A stretch of DNA of 64,000 nt, taken from NCBI GenBank assembly GCA_030998225.1, contig JAPYXD010000680.1:1054001-1118000 (forward strand), in the 5' to 3' direction. Made by a program: the position numbers and the translations under genes. Position 1 is the first letter of the stretch, and each line of letters begins with the position of its first letter. This stretch comes from Diplolepis rosae. Lineage: Eukaryota; Arthropoda; Insecta; Hymenoptera; Diplolepididae. Shown here in pieces: positions 1 through 10,867 of this stretch. The notes beneath the pieces were generated by a model. That model was not told where the DNA came from. It did not search any database and was given only the letters and a program-made list of their open reading frames with translations.

Positions 1-447
1 TTGGCCCAGCAATGGCACTTTACTGGGCTGAAAATCGGCATTACTCCGGCAAACTGTGTTGTATGTCAAAAAGCCAGTGTCCGGCCCAGCAATGGCACTT
101 TACTGGTTACAAAGTCGGCATTGCTCCGGCAAACCGTGTTGTATGTCAAAAAGCCAGTGTCCGGCCCAGCAATGGCACTTTACTGGTTACAAAGTCGGCA
201 TTACTCCGGCAAACCGTGTTGTATGTCAAAAACACAGAGTTCGGCCCAGTAATGGCACTTAACTGGACTGAAAGTCGGCATAACTCCGGCACACCGTGTT
301 GTAAGTCAAAAAGCCAGTGTCTGGCCTAGCAATGGCACTTTACTGGGTGCAAAGTCGACATTACTCCGGCAAACCGTGTTATTAATTTATTATACTGGGC
401 CAAAAGTCATCATTACTTCAACAAACCATCTTTTACGTAGAAGAGCC
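1..447. repeat. 80-bp tandem minisatellite, about 5 units
   Basis: The motif GGCCCAGCAATGGCACTT recurs at 3, 83, 163, 243 (GGCCCAGT) and 323 (GGCCTAGC), exactly 80 bases apart. Each unit also contains a TCGGCATTACTCCGGC-like block and GTTGTATGTCAAAA. The repetition decays after about 382, with a last degenerate piece to about 447. The array is cut by the window start, so its true size is unknown. Because 80 is not a multiple of 3, the open frames across it are repeat artefacts. Confidence 0.9.
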
Positions 448-996
448 AAAGTTAACAATTTTTGTATCAAAGTTCGGTAAAGAACAGTTAACTAAATCTA
501 GTCTTCAAATTCGAGTACACAAACAGATCACAAAGTTTACTTTACCCAAAAAGCATTTTTTAAAAGACAAATATGTCTAAATATTATCAATCATGCGAAT
601 CCTGAGAGCTAAATAAAAGAAAAAGAATCGATCGGAGTGACAAAAGTGAAGAGCCACCAGAAAAAATATTTAATATTTCATCTACTGGATCCACATCTGA
701 CGATACTTTTAGCGATGATGCTGTCTCCCATGAGTGAGTAAAAACTTTTCCTTTTCTTTTACAGTAATCATAAAAATAACCAAAGTCTGCCATCTGTCAA
801 CTCTGGTTTATAGGTTTTGTGCTTCTTTAATTTTTATTAACAATCTTTTATAATTCATGCTAGTTTGATGGTAAACAAAGTGTTGATTGCAGAGACTTTC
901 TTAATAATTTGAAAAATATAAATCTAACCTAAGATTCATTTCTCATAAATGACATCTCAAAATATTTTAAAGACAACCAACTTTCCACCCATTTTT
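448..996. other. AT-rich intergenic stretch
   Basis: No supported gene, RNA or repeat was seen here. The short minus-strand frame around 587-793 has no recognisable motif. Confidence 0.5.
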
Positions 997-1370
997 GGGC
1001 CATTATTTTTATGTAGCTTTGGGTCAATATTGGCAGCCAGTGACGGTCAAGTAAAGGCAGCCAAATATAGGCCGCCAAGTGTAGCCCTTATATATCATTT
1101 CAGTAATGGGCCATTAACATATGCCGATTTCGGACCAATACTGGCAGTCAGTGACGGGCAAGTGAAGGCGGCCAAGTGCAGCCCTTAGATATCATTTCGG
1201 TAATGGGCCATTAACATATGCCGATTTCGAGCCAATACTGGCAGTCAGTGACGGGAAAGTGAAGGCGGCCAAGTGCAGCCCTTAGATATCATTTCGGTAA
1301 TGGCGCAGCACTGGCGGCCAAGTCTCGGCAACATATTTGCCACTACTGGGCCAAAGTTGGGCCGTTTATT
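997..1370. repeat. 97-bp tandem minisatellite, about 3 units
   Basis: GGGCCATTAACATATGCCG starts at 1108 and again at 1205 (97 bases apart). A first unit at 997 is about 14 bases longer, through a duplicated GCCAAATA/GGCCGCCAAG block, and a partial unit begins near 1302. Units contain GGCAGTCAGTGACGGG and AAGGCGGCCAAGTGCAGCC. The AGTAATGGGCC core resembles the core of the 80-bp array at the window start, so the two may be related. Confidence 0.85.
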
Positions 1371-1911
1371 ATTTCGCACTTGGGTAAGGATGTCATTATA
1401 GTCCCTACCTCAGAAAAAAACAATTTCGCAAAATGATGACTATTTGAAAAAGAGCCATTTTTTACCCTTTTTTCACAGTTTTCAATTTCTTTTTAAAATA
1501 GTAAAAAACAAAATTTTTACATATATCTGGTAGGGGCGATAGAGGGTTATATAGAACAAATTCATGCTAAAATTAAAGTAAATCAGTTCATTAGAACTTG
1601 AGATATCGTGTCAGCCGTGTTGAAAAAAATAGTTTCGAGAAAAACGCGTTTAAAGATTTGAATTTTAGATTTTCAATAGTATTTTATTAATCTAGTTCCT
1701 AGTCAAATCCTACTAGTTTATTATGTAACCATTCGATTACAAAATTCGTTATAGTAGAAACTGAACTACTACAAATACAATTAATAACATTTATCTAAAA
1801 ATGAGTAGAAAACTCTTAAGCATTACTCTTATAATTAGAATCAGTCGTTTTTCTCCCCACTTCAATCGATGATTTATTTTTAATTAAAGATTCAGTCGTT
1901 TTCTGTCATAT
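1371..1911. other. AT-rich intergenic stretch
   Basis: No gene is supported. The text around 1520-1650 (a GAGATATCGTGTCAGCC-like phrase) has the look of interspersed repeat, but no second copy was found in this window. Confidence 0.4.
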
Positions 1912-2484
1912 TCACTGTAAAATCGGTAAATATCACTTTACATTGTAAAAAATATCGGTAAATTTTCCTACTATGTATTAGGAAATTTTTCCTAAATCCT
2001 CAGGAAGCATACACTGAGAAAAAAATGCTATTGAATCAAAAGCATTTCTTTCTAATAGCATGTATACTATGAATTCATCAAAATATACTACAAGAACCAA
2101 TAAATATGTTACTAATTCTATAGCATATTGATTTGAACCCGTGATATACATGCTTTTGGGAAGAAATGCTATTGTTTCAATAGCATTTTTTCTCAGTATA
2201 GATTTTCCTACAGAAAGTGGAAATATTTCATAGATTTGAGGAAAATTGACCAAATTTTCGGTCATATGTCCGAACTATTAGGAAATATATCAAAAAGGTG
2301 AGAACATTCCACAAATCTCCTAAGTTGTAGGAAATTTTTCTCATGAAAAGCGGAAAATGTTCCACAAAAACGGAAATTTGTTCACTTTTTTTTTTATCTT
2401 TTTCCACTTAAAAGAAACTATTTTCAGTATTTTAAGCTGTCCGACTATTTTCGGAAAAATTTCCGAAAATTTTTTCACAGTGTA
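1912..2484. mobile_element. Foldback/MITE-like element rich in GGAAATTTTTCC motifs
   Basis: The left edge near 1912 (TCACTGTAAAATCGG) and the right edge near 2484 (CCGAAAATTTTTTCACAGTG) are loosely inverted, and the interior has many GGAAA/TTTCC palindromic pieces. A second, smaller MITE at 2010-2200 is nested in it. The edges are weakly supported. Confidence 0.4.
2010..2200. mobile_element. MITE with TACACTGAG-type ends (copy 1)
   Basis: The left end TACACTGAGAAAAAAATGCT is inverted at the right end as AGCATTTTTTCTCAGTATA. Internal AATGCTATTG/CAATAGCATT and AGCATGTATA/TATACATGCT blocks are also inverted, making the whole 190 bases a hairpin. A related copy lies at 36893-37204, which supports a dispersed family. 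Confidence 0.7.
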
Positions 2485-3163
2485 TTACATAGCGAAAAAA
2501 ATAGTTGCATTAGTAGAATTTTACTATGAATTAGTATAAAGCTACTAATCAATAAGGGGTACATGAAGTGCAAATGTGGAACCATCGGTAACTCTTGTCA
2601 AATATGAGATTGAATGAAGTTGGATCAATAGAAACGAGATTGGGAGATGATAGGGGCCGCCTATTTAGTAGACTATGTCAGCTATGTCAACATTATTACA
2701 CCACAGATTCCCCAGAGAGTACTAGCACATACGCGGAAAAGTAACGAGGGCGAATGGATCACAGAAGTGGTTTTTTAAAATATGAATAAGACCAGTAGAG
2801 TAAAGAAGGTGTCTCCCAAAGGAACCCAAACACCCCTAACTTCTGACGTGTTCAGGAAGATAGCAAAGGAGATTTTCCCTAGCGCCAAGTTACGAATCCT
2901 AGAAGCAACAAATGTCCAATGAGAACGCATATATAAAAGCGAATTTTCCCAACACACGAAGTAGAAAGAAGAGTCCTTTACTATGCACCAACCAAATTTT
3001 GTAATTTAATAATACGGCGTTTTTTCAAAATTGATAAACTTGATATTTTTATTATTGGGTAAAAAAGTTAATTTATGGACTTACTGTTCTAGGCTAAAAA
3101 CGATATGTAAAATGAATATAATACTATGAATAAATTATATAGTATGTGAATTTTTATGAATAA
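2485..3163. other. Intergenic stretch, nothing recognised
   Basis: No gene-like frame, RNA or repeat with a second copy was seen. Confidence 0.4.
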
Positions 3164-3833
3164 CACAGATCTGCATGGTTTTGTTCTGGAATAGCTGAAG
3201 ATCATTTCCGAAGTAATTTTTGGCGTAGAAATCGAATCCGGGGTCAGAATTGCTCCATCACGTCAGGTTTTTGAGTAATCCTAACCTAAAAGTGCAAAAA
3301 ACACGGTTTTTTGCTTCATTTGAGCACCCATAACTTCGCGAATTTTTATTATTTATCAAATCTGAAAAAACGACCAAAAAGAGCCACTTTTCAGCTTTCT
3401 ATTTCACTAATTATATGTATGATTTGAACTTTTATAACCAGAGATATCGCCAATGGGAAAAAAAAAATTGCAGGTTTCGCAATGAGCGATATATGAAGGG
3501 ACAAACATATAGGACGTCAAATTTTTTTTTCCAATTGGCGATATCTCTGGTTATAAAAGTTCAGATCATACATATAATTAGTGAAATAGAAAGCTGAAAA
3601 GTGGCACTTTTTGGTCGTTTTTTCATCTTTGAAAAATAATAAAAATTCGCGAAGTTATGGGTGCTCAAACAAAGAGAAAACCGTGTTTTTTGCACTTTTA
3701 GGTTAGGATTACTCAAAAACCTGACGTGCTGGAGCAGTTCTGAGGCCGAATTTGGATTCTAGGAGGAAAAACTACTTTGGAAATGACTCCTAACTTTTCT
3801 ATAACAAATTCAACATTTTTTTGCAGACCTGTG
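3164..3833. mobile_element. 670-bp foldback (palindromic) transposon
   Basis: Two arms of roughly 290 bases (3164-3455 and 3533-3833) are inverted copies with scattered differences. Outer ends are CACAGATCTGCA and TGCAGACCTGTG. Shared internal blocks include ACGTCAGGTTTTTGAGTAAT and CCAGAGATATCGCCAA. Flanks read TAA on both sides, a possible 3-bp target duplication of the kind made by PIF/Harbinger elements. No transposase is encoded, so it would be non-autonomous. Confidence 0.8.
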
Positions 3834-5216
3834 TAATATATATATAGTTCTGGTAATTTATTAGTTAGTACAAGTAGTTTTTTATTTGCGGCAAATTTTT
3901 GCATTGCTATTTTTACAAATCAGATAAAAAGATCAACGAAAAAAATGGTTTTGTCAACTAATAAATTAGCAGTATCATATTACTGATGAAAAAAGCACTC
4001 TTTATATTTGAATCAGTCCATTTTTGACTAAATTGTAATCAGTGATTCATTTCTCATGATGCAATTCTACTGATCAAATTAGTAGTAATTAAAAGTCTAA
4101 TAATTCAATTAGAATCACTAATTCTTAGTTTGAAAGGAAAGTCTCACCGGATTACTAAATTATTACTAATTTATTACCCATTATATCACCCATTTAGTGG
4201 GAAAATTTACTAATTTTTAGCAATATTTGACTAATTAATAAGTAAATGCAACTAATTCATAGTGTTTGATGAATGCAGAGTAAAATTTTAACTAATTTTT
4301 AGTGAAAATTTGTTACCAATTAAAAATGTACGCACGATAATTTATTAGTGAATATTACACTGAATAAGTTAATATTGTATAATTTAGATTTAGAGATTAC
4401 CAACTGAGATTCAAAAAGTAAATTTTCAGAATCGTTCATTCAAAACTAGCAATTTTTAGTGATTTTTAAACAAATCACTCTACATAGTTTTTGGAATGTC
4501 AATAAAGAGAAGAGACCGATTTTCAAGGAAAATTGAGAATTCGGTGAAATAAGAAAATTGCATTATAGTACAATTCTGCGACGCAACTTATACTTGCAAA
4601 GGGCTATAGCCAGCCAATTAGCTTCTGTAGAGCTCTCAATAGCAACTCGAGTCAACGATCCGTAGTATACGCAGAGATCTGCAAATACCATTTTAAGTCG
4701 GGATCCAAGGGCAAATCCAATTTATGCTTCTATTGGAATATACGATCACATGCAGCCTTACTTTCTCATCTCAAAGAAAATTTTTCCATCTGTATTTATT
4801 CATAGAGAAACTTCTAAAGAATGTTTCCAATTATGTTTGCTTGATTTAATATATCTATGCTTGTATTGGATTCCATATTTTGTCAACATAAACTTCATTA
4901 TTAATATCTAATGATATAAAGGAAAATTTTTCAATAAAAATACTAATTTCTTTTCACAAGTATAAACTTCTTATCGTATTTAAACAAATATTAATTTTGT
5001 GAGCTTTTTAACCGACAAATTCAAACCTCTTCAATCGCTTCATATTCGCTTAAATATATAGGTCCTATTGGAAAAAAAATAGATAGAGACAAATTCCAAA
5101 TTTATTCTTTCTCTCTGAATTCAAATCAATGAAATGTAAGTGACTAATTCAATTTAATGAAAATTTCTATAAAAATTATCAGTCATTTTTTTACTAATTA
5201 CTTTTCAAAAAGTTTA
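3834..5216. other. AT-rich region with dispersed TTACTAATT/TAGTAA motifs
   Basis: The motifs ACTAATTT, TTAGTAA and ACTGATT recur many times on both strands without a fixed period. The same texture appears at 12974-13780 and 27560-27800. It looks like overlapping decayed MITEs. No gene is seen. Confidence 0.45.
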
Positions 5217-5310
5217 TACTCTGTAAACTTGAATTAGTGAAAAAGTCACTGATTTTATCCAGCCCCCTGCATCTCTGAGTTGAAAATGACATGAATTGTG
5301 ACTGGCTGCC

Positions 5311-5478
5311 ATGGTGGCGCTGACTGTTCATTGGGCCAACTTACACGAAATTGCTATCCTTCTCGATGACATCAAATTAAAGGCAGGTCATGCGATTTGC
5401 GAAAAGCATTTTAAGCTAGAAGATATTCTTCAAGAGAGGTTAACCTATGCGCCCGACGGAGTAACAGTTTTGGGAAGA
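5311..5478 (+). pseudogene. THAP zinc-finger exon remnant, probably from a P-like transposase
   Basis: The frame from the ATG at 5311 reads into a segment with ICEKHFKLEDI followed about 10 residues later by APDGV. This matches the second half of a THAP DNA-binding domain, where a C-x2-H pair is followed by F and a conserved P. The first C-x(2-4)-C pair is not visible upstream, so the domain is incomplete and a preceding exon may be missing. A consensus splice donor (GTAAGT) sits at 5479, after which the frame loses similarity. The exon starts inside the terminal repeat of the surrounding transposon, as expected if it belongs to that element's own transposase. I infer a relic; no downstream transposase exon was found. 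Confidence 0.5.
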
Positions 5479-6309
5479 GTAAGTACATCGAACACATTGT
5501 TTATTTTCTTAATTAGTTTAAAATAAAACATTTTATTTAATAGAGATATTAACAATTGATATCATAATATAATAAAGTTTAATGTCTCAATATTAATTAA
5601 TTGTATCTAGTTGTGCAATGAATTTTTTTGCACCGCAATAAATGTCTCTGAAATACTTATCTCACATAAATTCAGTTACAAACATTTTGTGTGATAGAAG
5701 TTAAAAAATAGATAAATGAAAGTGACTGAAATAAAGAATAGATGAAAAAGAATATTTTTTAAAATTCTGAATTAAAGTTAATGTGAGCCTGTTAAAATTG
5801 GATTGTGTTAAAATGGAAAATAATTTTCTGATTTCTAACAATTTTGTTATTAAAATAAAGTTTTGAAGTTTATAAAAGAATATGTTTAGATTTTTTGTTA
5901 ATTTAGATTCCTTACTTTTTATAGCTCATAGTTTTACTGAATTACATAGAATTCCTAAAGTAATAGGAATTGAAAACTTAAATTTATAATTTTACAAAAT
6001 TAAGATGGCTTATATAAAGAAGGCCAATCTTGAAAAGAAAAAGGCAGCAAAGCTCACTGAGGCCTAACTTAATAATGTGTGCTCACATACCAAATATTAT
6101 ATTTATGAGATGTTCAAAATGGATGAGAACACCGTATCATCTAAACAAAAAAATTAGACGTTAATATAAGTTATCAGAGAATTAGTTTTATTAGATAAAC
6201 TCCAGTCAATTAAAAAATCACTTTTACTCGATGATATTTATACAATAATCTAAGTGCAATTTGTTTTAAAACTATTTCACTGCTTTGAATTATAATATAT
6301 TATTAATAT
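5479..6309. other. AT-rich interior of the P-like element
   Basis: No further coding exon is recognisable. The sequence ends in an ATTATTAATAT run at which the Penelope-like element is inserted. Confidence 0.4.
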
Positions 6310-6318
6310 ATTATTAAT

Positions 6319-6414
6319 ATATTGAAGATATATGTTGATGTTGGTAATTGGCTTTAGGGTCCAAGGTTGATAAAAACTCAGAGTTTTACATAATCAGACG
6401 TTTCGGCTCTGATC
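6319..6414 (-). repeat. PLE pseudo-LTR arm (3' side of the element)
   Basis: This is an inverted copy of 10593-10684. It carries the GGACCCTAAAGCCAATTACC block (on the minus strand) that also marks the Penelope ends at about 53800 and 61190. Confidence 0.85.
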
Positions 6415-6432
6415 GGAGCCCTCATCAGTGAT
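6376..6432 (-). ncRNA. Hammerhead ribozyme motif of the Penelope-like element
   Basis: Read on the minus strand from 6430, the sequence has the conserved core CTGATGAG, then a perfect 5-bp stem GGCTC/GAGCC closing loop CGATCA, then GAAACGTC. CUGAUGA and GAAA are the invariant hammerhead core elements, and Penelope-like elements are known to carry hammerheads with very short helix III in their pseudo-LTRs. The same core and downstream tail occur at 53733-53790 and 61126-61180. Self-cleavage itself is inferred. Confidence 0.8.
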
Positions 6433-6717
6433 TTATTCAAATCTAAAAATACAGAAAAAGGGTTTTGCTAACATAGGATATTTTGTATACAAAATTTTTT
6501 GTAAAAATTTAACAAGTAATTATAATTATGTTTTTACATGTAGGTAAATAAATTTTGATATTACTTTGAGGTAAATATTTCATTCACATAACCTAACAAA
6601 CTAGATACCAGAAAGCATTTTTTGGAAGGTTGGAATTAAGTGTCTAAATATAAAAAATATTTTTAATTGACATTCGTGCATGGAATTGTAGATTGAAATT
6701 TTTGTGGTGTAGTTTTT

Positions 6718-7095
6718 AATATACATACATACACACAGACACACACACATACATATATATACACACATATACACATACATACATATATACATACATATAT
6801 ACACATACATACATACACATATACATATATACATATATATACACATATACACACATATACATACATACATACACATACACATATACACACATACATACAT
6901 ACATACATACATACACATACATACACACATATATACACATACACATACACATACATACATATATACATACACACATATACATCACGCATGCAATATATAC
7001 ACATATATATGTGCAATATACAATGTACATATACTATATAATATGCATACGTACATACACACATACATACATACATATGACATGCACATAACATT
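6718..7095. repeat. TACA/CACATA microsatellite
   Basis: An irregular run of TACA, CACATA and TATACACA units of about 375 bases lies in the 3' part of the Penelope-like element. Minus-strand reading frames rich in Tyr, Met, Cys and Val across it are products of the repeat and not genes. Confidence 0.95.
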
Positions 7096-7110
7096 ATATA
7101 TACCACACAT

Positions 7111-8217
7111 ATAAAATATTTTCAAATTCTTTAAATATTATTTCTTTTGGTATGAAGTGCAATCTGTAAATTTTATTTAATTTAACATTTTTTTCTTTGG
7201 CATATTTTCCTTAGAAATTTGTCCGCTGTGATACTTTTTTAGCAAGAAGAACTGAAAAATTGATAGTTTTTTTGCAATGACTTAGAACATAAAGAGTCCG
7301 TAGAGTTATAAAAAAGGCTTTTTCCCAATCGTGGGTATAGACAATGAGGCTGCTTATTCGGAATGTACACAAAAAGGCCATAAATTTTCATATAATATTG
7401 CACATAAAGTTTTCTTTGGTTTGAGTCTAGATCTAAAATTACCTATGTAAATATTTCTTAGGTGTAAAGCAATGAGAATAGCACTGTGTAAAATCCAGTT
7501 TTTTGGAAGTAAATTGCCGATTTTTTGGTTTGACAAGTAGATGTAAGAAAAAATATTGTAAAAAATTATAAGTTGTGTAAAGAAATTTAGATGCGATTGT
7601 ACATAGAAAGAAAAAAAAATTTGTTTACATAAATAAAGGTATGAAAAGACGTAGAGAGCCGCGAAAAAAATTCTAGGAGTAATTTTATCGAAATCTAATA
7701 GTAATGTCTTAGTGTTTAATGTGTAGTACTTTCAAATGTGTAGGTATGGTATTTTTTATTATTAAATTTGTGCACAATTCTATCCAAATTTTTAAATCCT
7801 ATCACAGACTATATATAGAGTAAAAAAGGAGGACTAACCTTGATTAAAATTACGACTTTTTGTATAAATGTTATTATCCAGTTTTTTCTTTTTCCGTTTT
7901 TTGGGAAGACACATAACTTAGACTGCACACACCTCTCCCTGGGAGGTTGACTCGTAAACTGAGTTATGTTTTGGTTTTTAGGCATGCATATTGGGATGAG
8001 AGTGGAGGGTAAGATTTTTTTCCCCTTTAGGGATTTTTTTGGAGAAAGAAAAGGATGTGCTGGAGGTGGCTGGACTGTTAGGACAATGAGAAGACCATAA
8101 ATTGTAACCGGAGACATAAAGGTTTCGTCGGCATATTTTGAGTGTTTCCAGAAAGTATGTGTATTTATGTATTTCAGGACTTTCAGGATTTTTTAATATT
8201 ATGAATTTTGAATGGAG
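7111..8217. other. Non-coding 3' region of the Penelope-like element
   Basis: This lies downstream of the RT frame and before the ribozyme-bearing end. No conserved reading frame is seen; a short minus-strand frame at 7809-8117 has no recognisable motif. Confidence 0.5.
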
Positions 8218-10659
8218 TTAGGCTTGGTTGTTTAAGAGAGGGAGATAAAAAACTGATAAATTTTCTGTATCAGTCCTTTGATTTACAGAATGTGAGGTAC
8301 TGGCTATGTGGGTCATTTCTAGAATCATGCGTTTTTTGTAGTTATCTGATCTGTCTATTATTGTGACTTCATCAAAATTAAATTTGTGATCTTGGTGCCA
8401 TGCGTGTTTCGTTAGGGCAGTCCATTTTTCTGGAGGGTTAAAGACATCTTTTTTATGCTCATGGATTCTGGTTTTTAAGGGGCGTTTGGTCGTGCCTATA
8501 TAAGTAGCTTTACAATCTGAGCAAGGTATATTGTAGACGACATCAGCGGCATCAAGCAACGGGATTGGGTCCTTGGCTGATTTGAAAAGGTGTGATAGGT
8601 CGTTAATATTACGGGGAGCTATTTTTATATTAAATGGTTTTAAGATACCCGAAATTTTTTCAGTGAGTCCTTGTACGTAAGGTAATGGTATGTACCTTGA
8701 AAGTTGACCCGCCGTGTTGGAGTGTGTGTCTGTGATTGTGTCGTTCTTGGGTGCTTTTTGTGTGTGTGCGTTTGTAACAGAGGCTTTTTTTGAGAGGTAA
8801 TTTAGTCTTTTTTGAATCGTTGAATTGATGATTTTTCGTGGGTAATTATTTTTAATCAAAGTCATTTTTATTTTTTGAATGTTTTTTGTGTGAAAGTTTT
8901 TGTGTGCTAGAGTAATGCCTCTGTCGACTAAATTATTAATTATGTTGATTTTGTATTTGAGCGGGTGATGTGAATGAAAATTGAGAAGGCGGCCGGACCA
9001 TGTTGGTTTCTGGTACCAGTCTGTTTTTATGTTTTCTCCGTCTCGAATAACGAGAACATCAAGAAAACAGATTTTGTTTTCCGATTCTTCTTCTATTGTG
9101 AATTGTATTTTATGGTTATGGCTGTTGAATGTATTTTTTATTGTGTCGATTTCGTTGACTGGTACCGCTGTTAATATGTCGTCCACATATCTGAAATAAA
9201 ATGGGACTTGAAATGGGAGAGAATCTATGCATTTATTCTCGAGGTCGTCCATGACGATATCGGCGGCTATAGGAGAGAGTGGGGAACCCATTGGAAAACC
9301 AGATTTTTGTTTGAAGAACATACCCTGGAAATTGAATGCTGAGTTTGTGGAACATGTTCTGATACCTTTTTCAAATTGGTACCAGGGCATGTTAACGTGT
9401 GGTTGAATTTGGGACCACCTAGCCTTGATACCTTTCATAGCAAGACCAATTTGAACGTTGGTGAAAAGTGAAACAGCATCTAACGAAATGATTTTGTAAC
9501 CAGATGGAATTTTGGTGTTTTTGACCTTTTCAATGAAATCAAAGCTGTTTTTAATTCGTGACATAGGAGGAGTTATGTTTTTTGAAATAATGTTATTGTA
9601 AAAGGATGCTAGATTATAGGTAGGGCTGCCACAGAAAGAGACGATGGGTCTGAGTGGGTTGTTAGGCTTGTGGAGTTTAGGTAAGCCATAAAATCTTGCT
9701 GGTAGGGGGTTACTTGACTTCAGTAAGTTGGACATGCTTTCAGTGATATAATTTTTATTCTTCCACAGCTTTACAAGATTGTTGACTTTTTTGTGGGTTG
9801 TGTTCGTTGGGTCTCTTTTAAGGGTTTCGTATGTATTTTTATCTGATAACATGAGCTGGACGTCATCAATATATTTGTTTTTTTCTATAGCTACGGTTGT
9901 GTTACTTTTATCCGCCTTTGTGATTAATATGTTTGGATTATTTTTCAGGAAAGTTTTCGTTAATTGTGAATTATGAATAATTTGTTTTTGGAAGTTATTT
10001 GTAGGGTTTCTTATTTGATGTGAATAGGTGTTGATGCAGTTAACAAGTTTTAGTCTTGCTTCATTTCTGTCTCCCTCATTAATTTTATGGATATTGGATT
10101 CAAAGTCGGCGATTATGTGTTTTGTGGGAATTGTTTTATGGCGAAAGGGGATACCAAAATTTTTACCCAGGCTAAGAGTATTTGCCACTGCAGGTGGAAA
10201 CTGCGTGTCAGTCAAGTTAGTGAACCAGGATTCAACGGGAGTGTGGCAAAAGGCGTTGTCATTTGTCAAGAAATTGTTTTTTTCTTTGATAAGGTTTACA
10301 AACTTGGATTTACAAATGTTTTTTTGTGCCGAGAAAATTTTTTGTGCTTTATTGGACTCGTATAGAAAGAACTGTTTGTAAATGTGTGCTGGCAACTTTT
10401 GCTTAATTTTTTGTTGAAGGAATTGAAAGTCTTTTTCTAATCTGTGAATCGTGATACAGATATCTCTAATCTCTAAGTTAAGTACGGTGAATTTGAATTT
10501 ATTTATCGCGGATAAATGAGTACGTGTGATATTATTGTTGTCGAACAAAACCAAGTTGCGAGCGTGAAGTTGAAGATGTTTAGGTAGTACTTGATCAGAG
10601 CCGAAACGTCTGATTATGTAAAACTCTGAGTTTTTATCAACCTTGGACCCTAAAGCCAA
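8218..10659 (-). CDS. Penelope-like reverse transcriptase with GIY-YIG endonuclease
   Basis: The 813-residue frame is uninterrupted. Residues about 320-345 (FYGLPKLHKP, PIVS) match the start of Penelope/telomerase-type RT. ISLDAVSLFTNV (~392-402) carries the first catalytic Asp, GFPMGSPLSP (~454-463) follows, and YVDD (491-494) carries the other two. CFLDV (~531-535) precedes the thumb. The C-terminal GIY-YIG nuclease reads VVYNIPC at ~707, TYIG at ~719, an Arg/His cluster (RIHEHK) and the Glu in LEMTHI at ~781. The protein would copy element RNA by target-primed reverse transcription in the nucleus. The first ~22 codons lie inside the inverted end arm, so the true start may be one of the later Met codons; no other in-frame start is clearly better. 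Full length and no stops suggest a young or recently active copy. Confidence 0.93.
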   Translation of the reverse strand: MALGSKVDKNSEFYIIRRFGSDQVLPKHLQLHARNLVLFDNNNITRTHLSAINKFKFTVLNLEIRDICITIHRLEKDFQFLQQKIKQKLPAHIYKQFFLYESNKAQKIFSAQKNICKSKFVNLIKEKNNFLTNDNAFCHTPVESWFTNLTDTQFPPAVANTLSLGKNFGIPFRHKTIPTKHIIADFESNIHKINEGDRNEARLKLVNCINTYSHQIRNPTNNFQKQIIHNSQLTKTFLKNNPNILITKADKSNTTVAIEKNKYIDDVQLMLSDKNTYETLKRDPTNTTHKKVNNLVKLWKNKNYITESMSNLLKSSNPLPARFYGLPKLHKPNNPLRPIVSFCGSPTYNLASFYNNIISKNITPPMSRIKNSFDFIEKVKNTKIPSGYKIISLDAVSLFTNVQIGLAMKGIKARWSQIQPHVNMPWYQFEKGIRTCSTNSAFNFQGMFFKQKSGFPMGSPLSPIAADIVMDDLENKCIDSLPFQVPFYFRYVDDILTAVPVNEIDTIKNTFNSHNHKIQFTIEEESENKICFLDVLVIRDGENIKTDWYQKPTWSGRLLNFHSHHPLKYKINIINNLVDRGITLAHKNFHTKNIQKIKMTLIKNNYPRKIINSTIQKRLNYLSKKASVTNAHTQKAPKNDTITDTHSNTAGQLSRYIPLPYVQGLTEKISGILKPFNIKIAPRNINDLSHLFKSAKDPIPLLDAADVVYNIPCSDCKATYIGTTKRPLKTRIHEHKKDVFNPPEKWTALTKHAWHQDHKFNFDEVTIIDRSDNYKKRMILEMTHIASTSHSVNQRTDTENLSVFYLPLLNNQA

Positions 10660-10684
10660 TTACCAACATCAACATATATCTTCA
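10593..10684 (-). repeat. PLE pseudo-LTR arm (5' side, overlaps ORF start)
   Basis: This is an inverted copy of 6319-6414. On the plus strand it keeps GATCAGAGCCGAAACGTCTG but lacks the CTGATGAG half, so the hammerhead is incomplete here. On the coding strand it is antisense to the ribozyme and encodes the first residues of the open frame. Confidence 0.85.
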
Positions 10685-10867
10685 ATTATTAATTAAGGGT
10701 CAATGTAAGTCCAGAATATGAATATTATAAATATATTTCATAGTTTTATATTAACAAATTTTAGTCCAAATTCCTTTCAGTTTTTTTTAAATGTTTTTTT
10801 TTTTATAAGGAGTTTCATTTAATTACATTAGTAATATATAGTATATGTATTATATGTTATATACTGT

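Larger units (their letters stand above)
6310..10693 (-). mobile_element. Penelope-like element (PLE), near full length
   Basis: The element spans about 6319-10684, coding on the minus strand. It has one long RT-GIY-YIG reading frame, a long AT-rich 3' part with a microsatellite, and two ~95-base arms in inverted orientation at its ends: 6319-6414 and 10593-10684, sharing AACTCAGAGTTTTACATAAT and TTAGGGTCCAAGGTTGATA. Inverted pseudo-LTRs are a known arrangement in Penelope-like elements. The left arm continues into a hammerhead ribozyme motif. ATTATTAAT at 6310-6318 and 10685-10693 may be the target duplication, but the flank is low complexity. It is nested in the P-like element. Confidence 0.88.

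Noticed and set aside
1..329. Several overlapping plus-strand reading frames at the window start
   Set aside because: They are the 80-bp tandem repeat read in different frames; the same peptide block recurs in each.
6601..7106. Three long minus-strand frames rich in Tyr, Val, Met and Cys
   Set aside because: They translate the TACA/CACATA microsatellite.
8974..10381. Plus-strand frames opposite the Penelope protein
   Set aside because: Antisense shadows of the conserved RT frame, without motifs.
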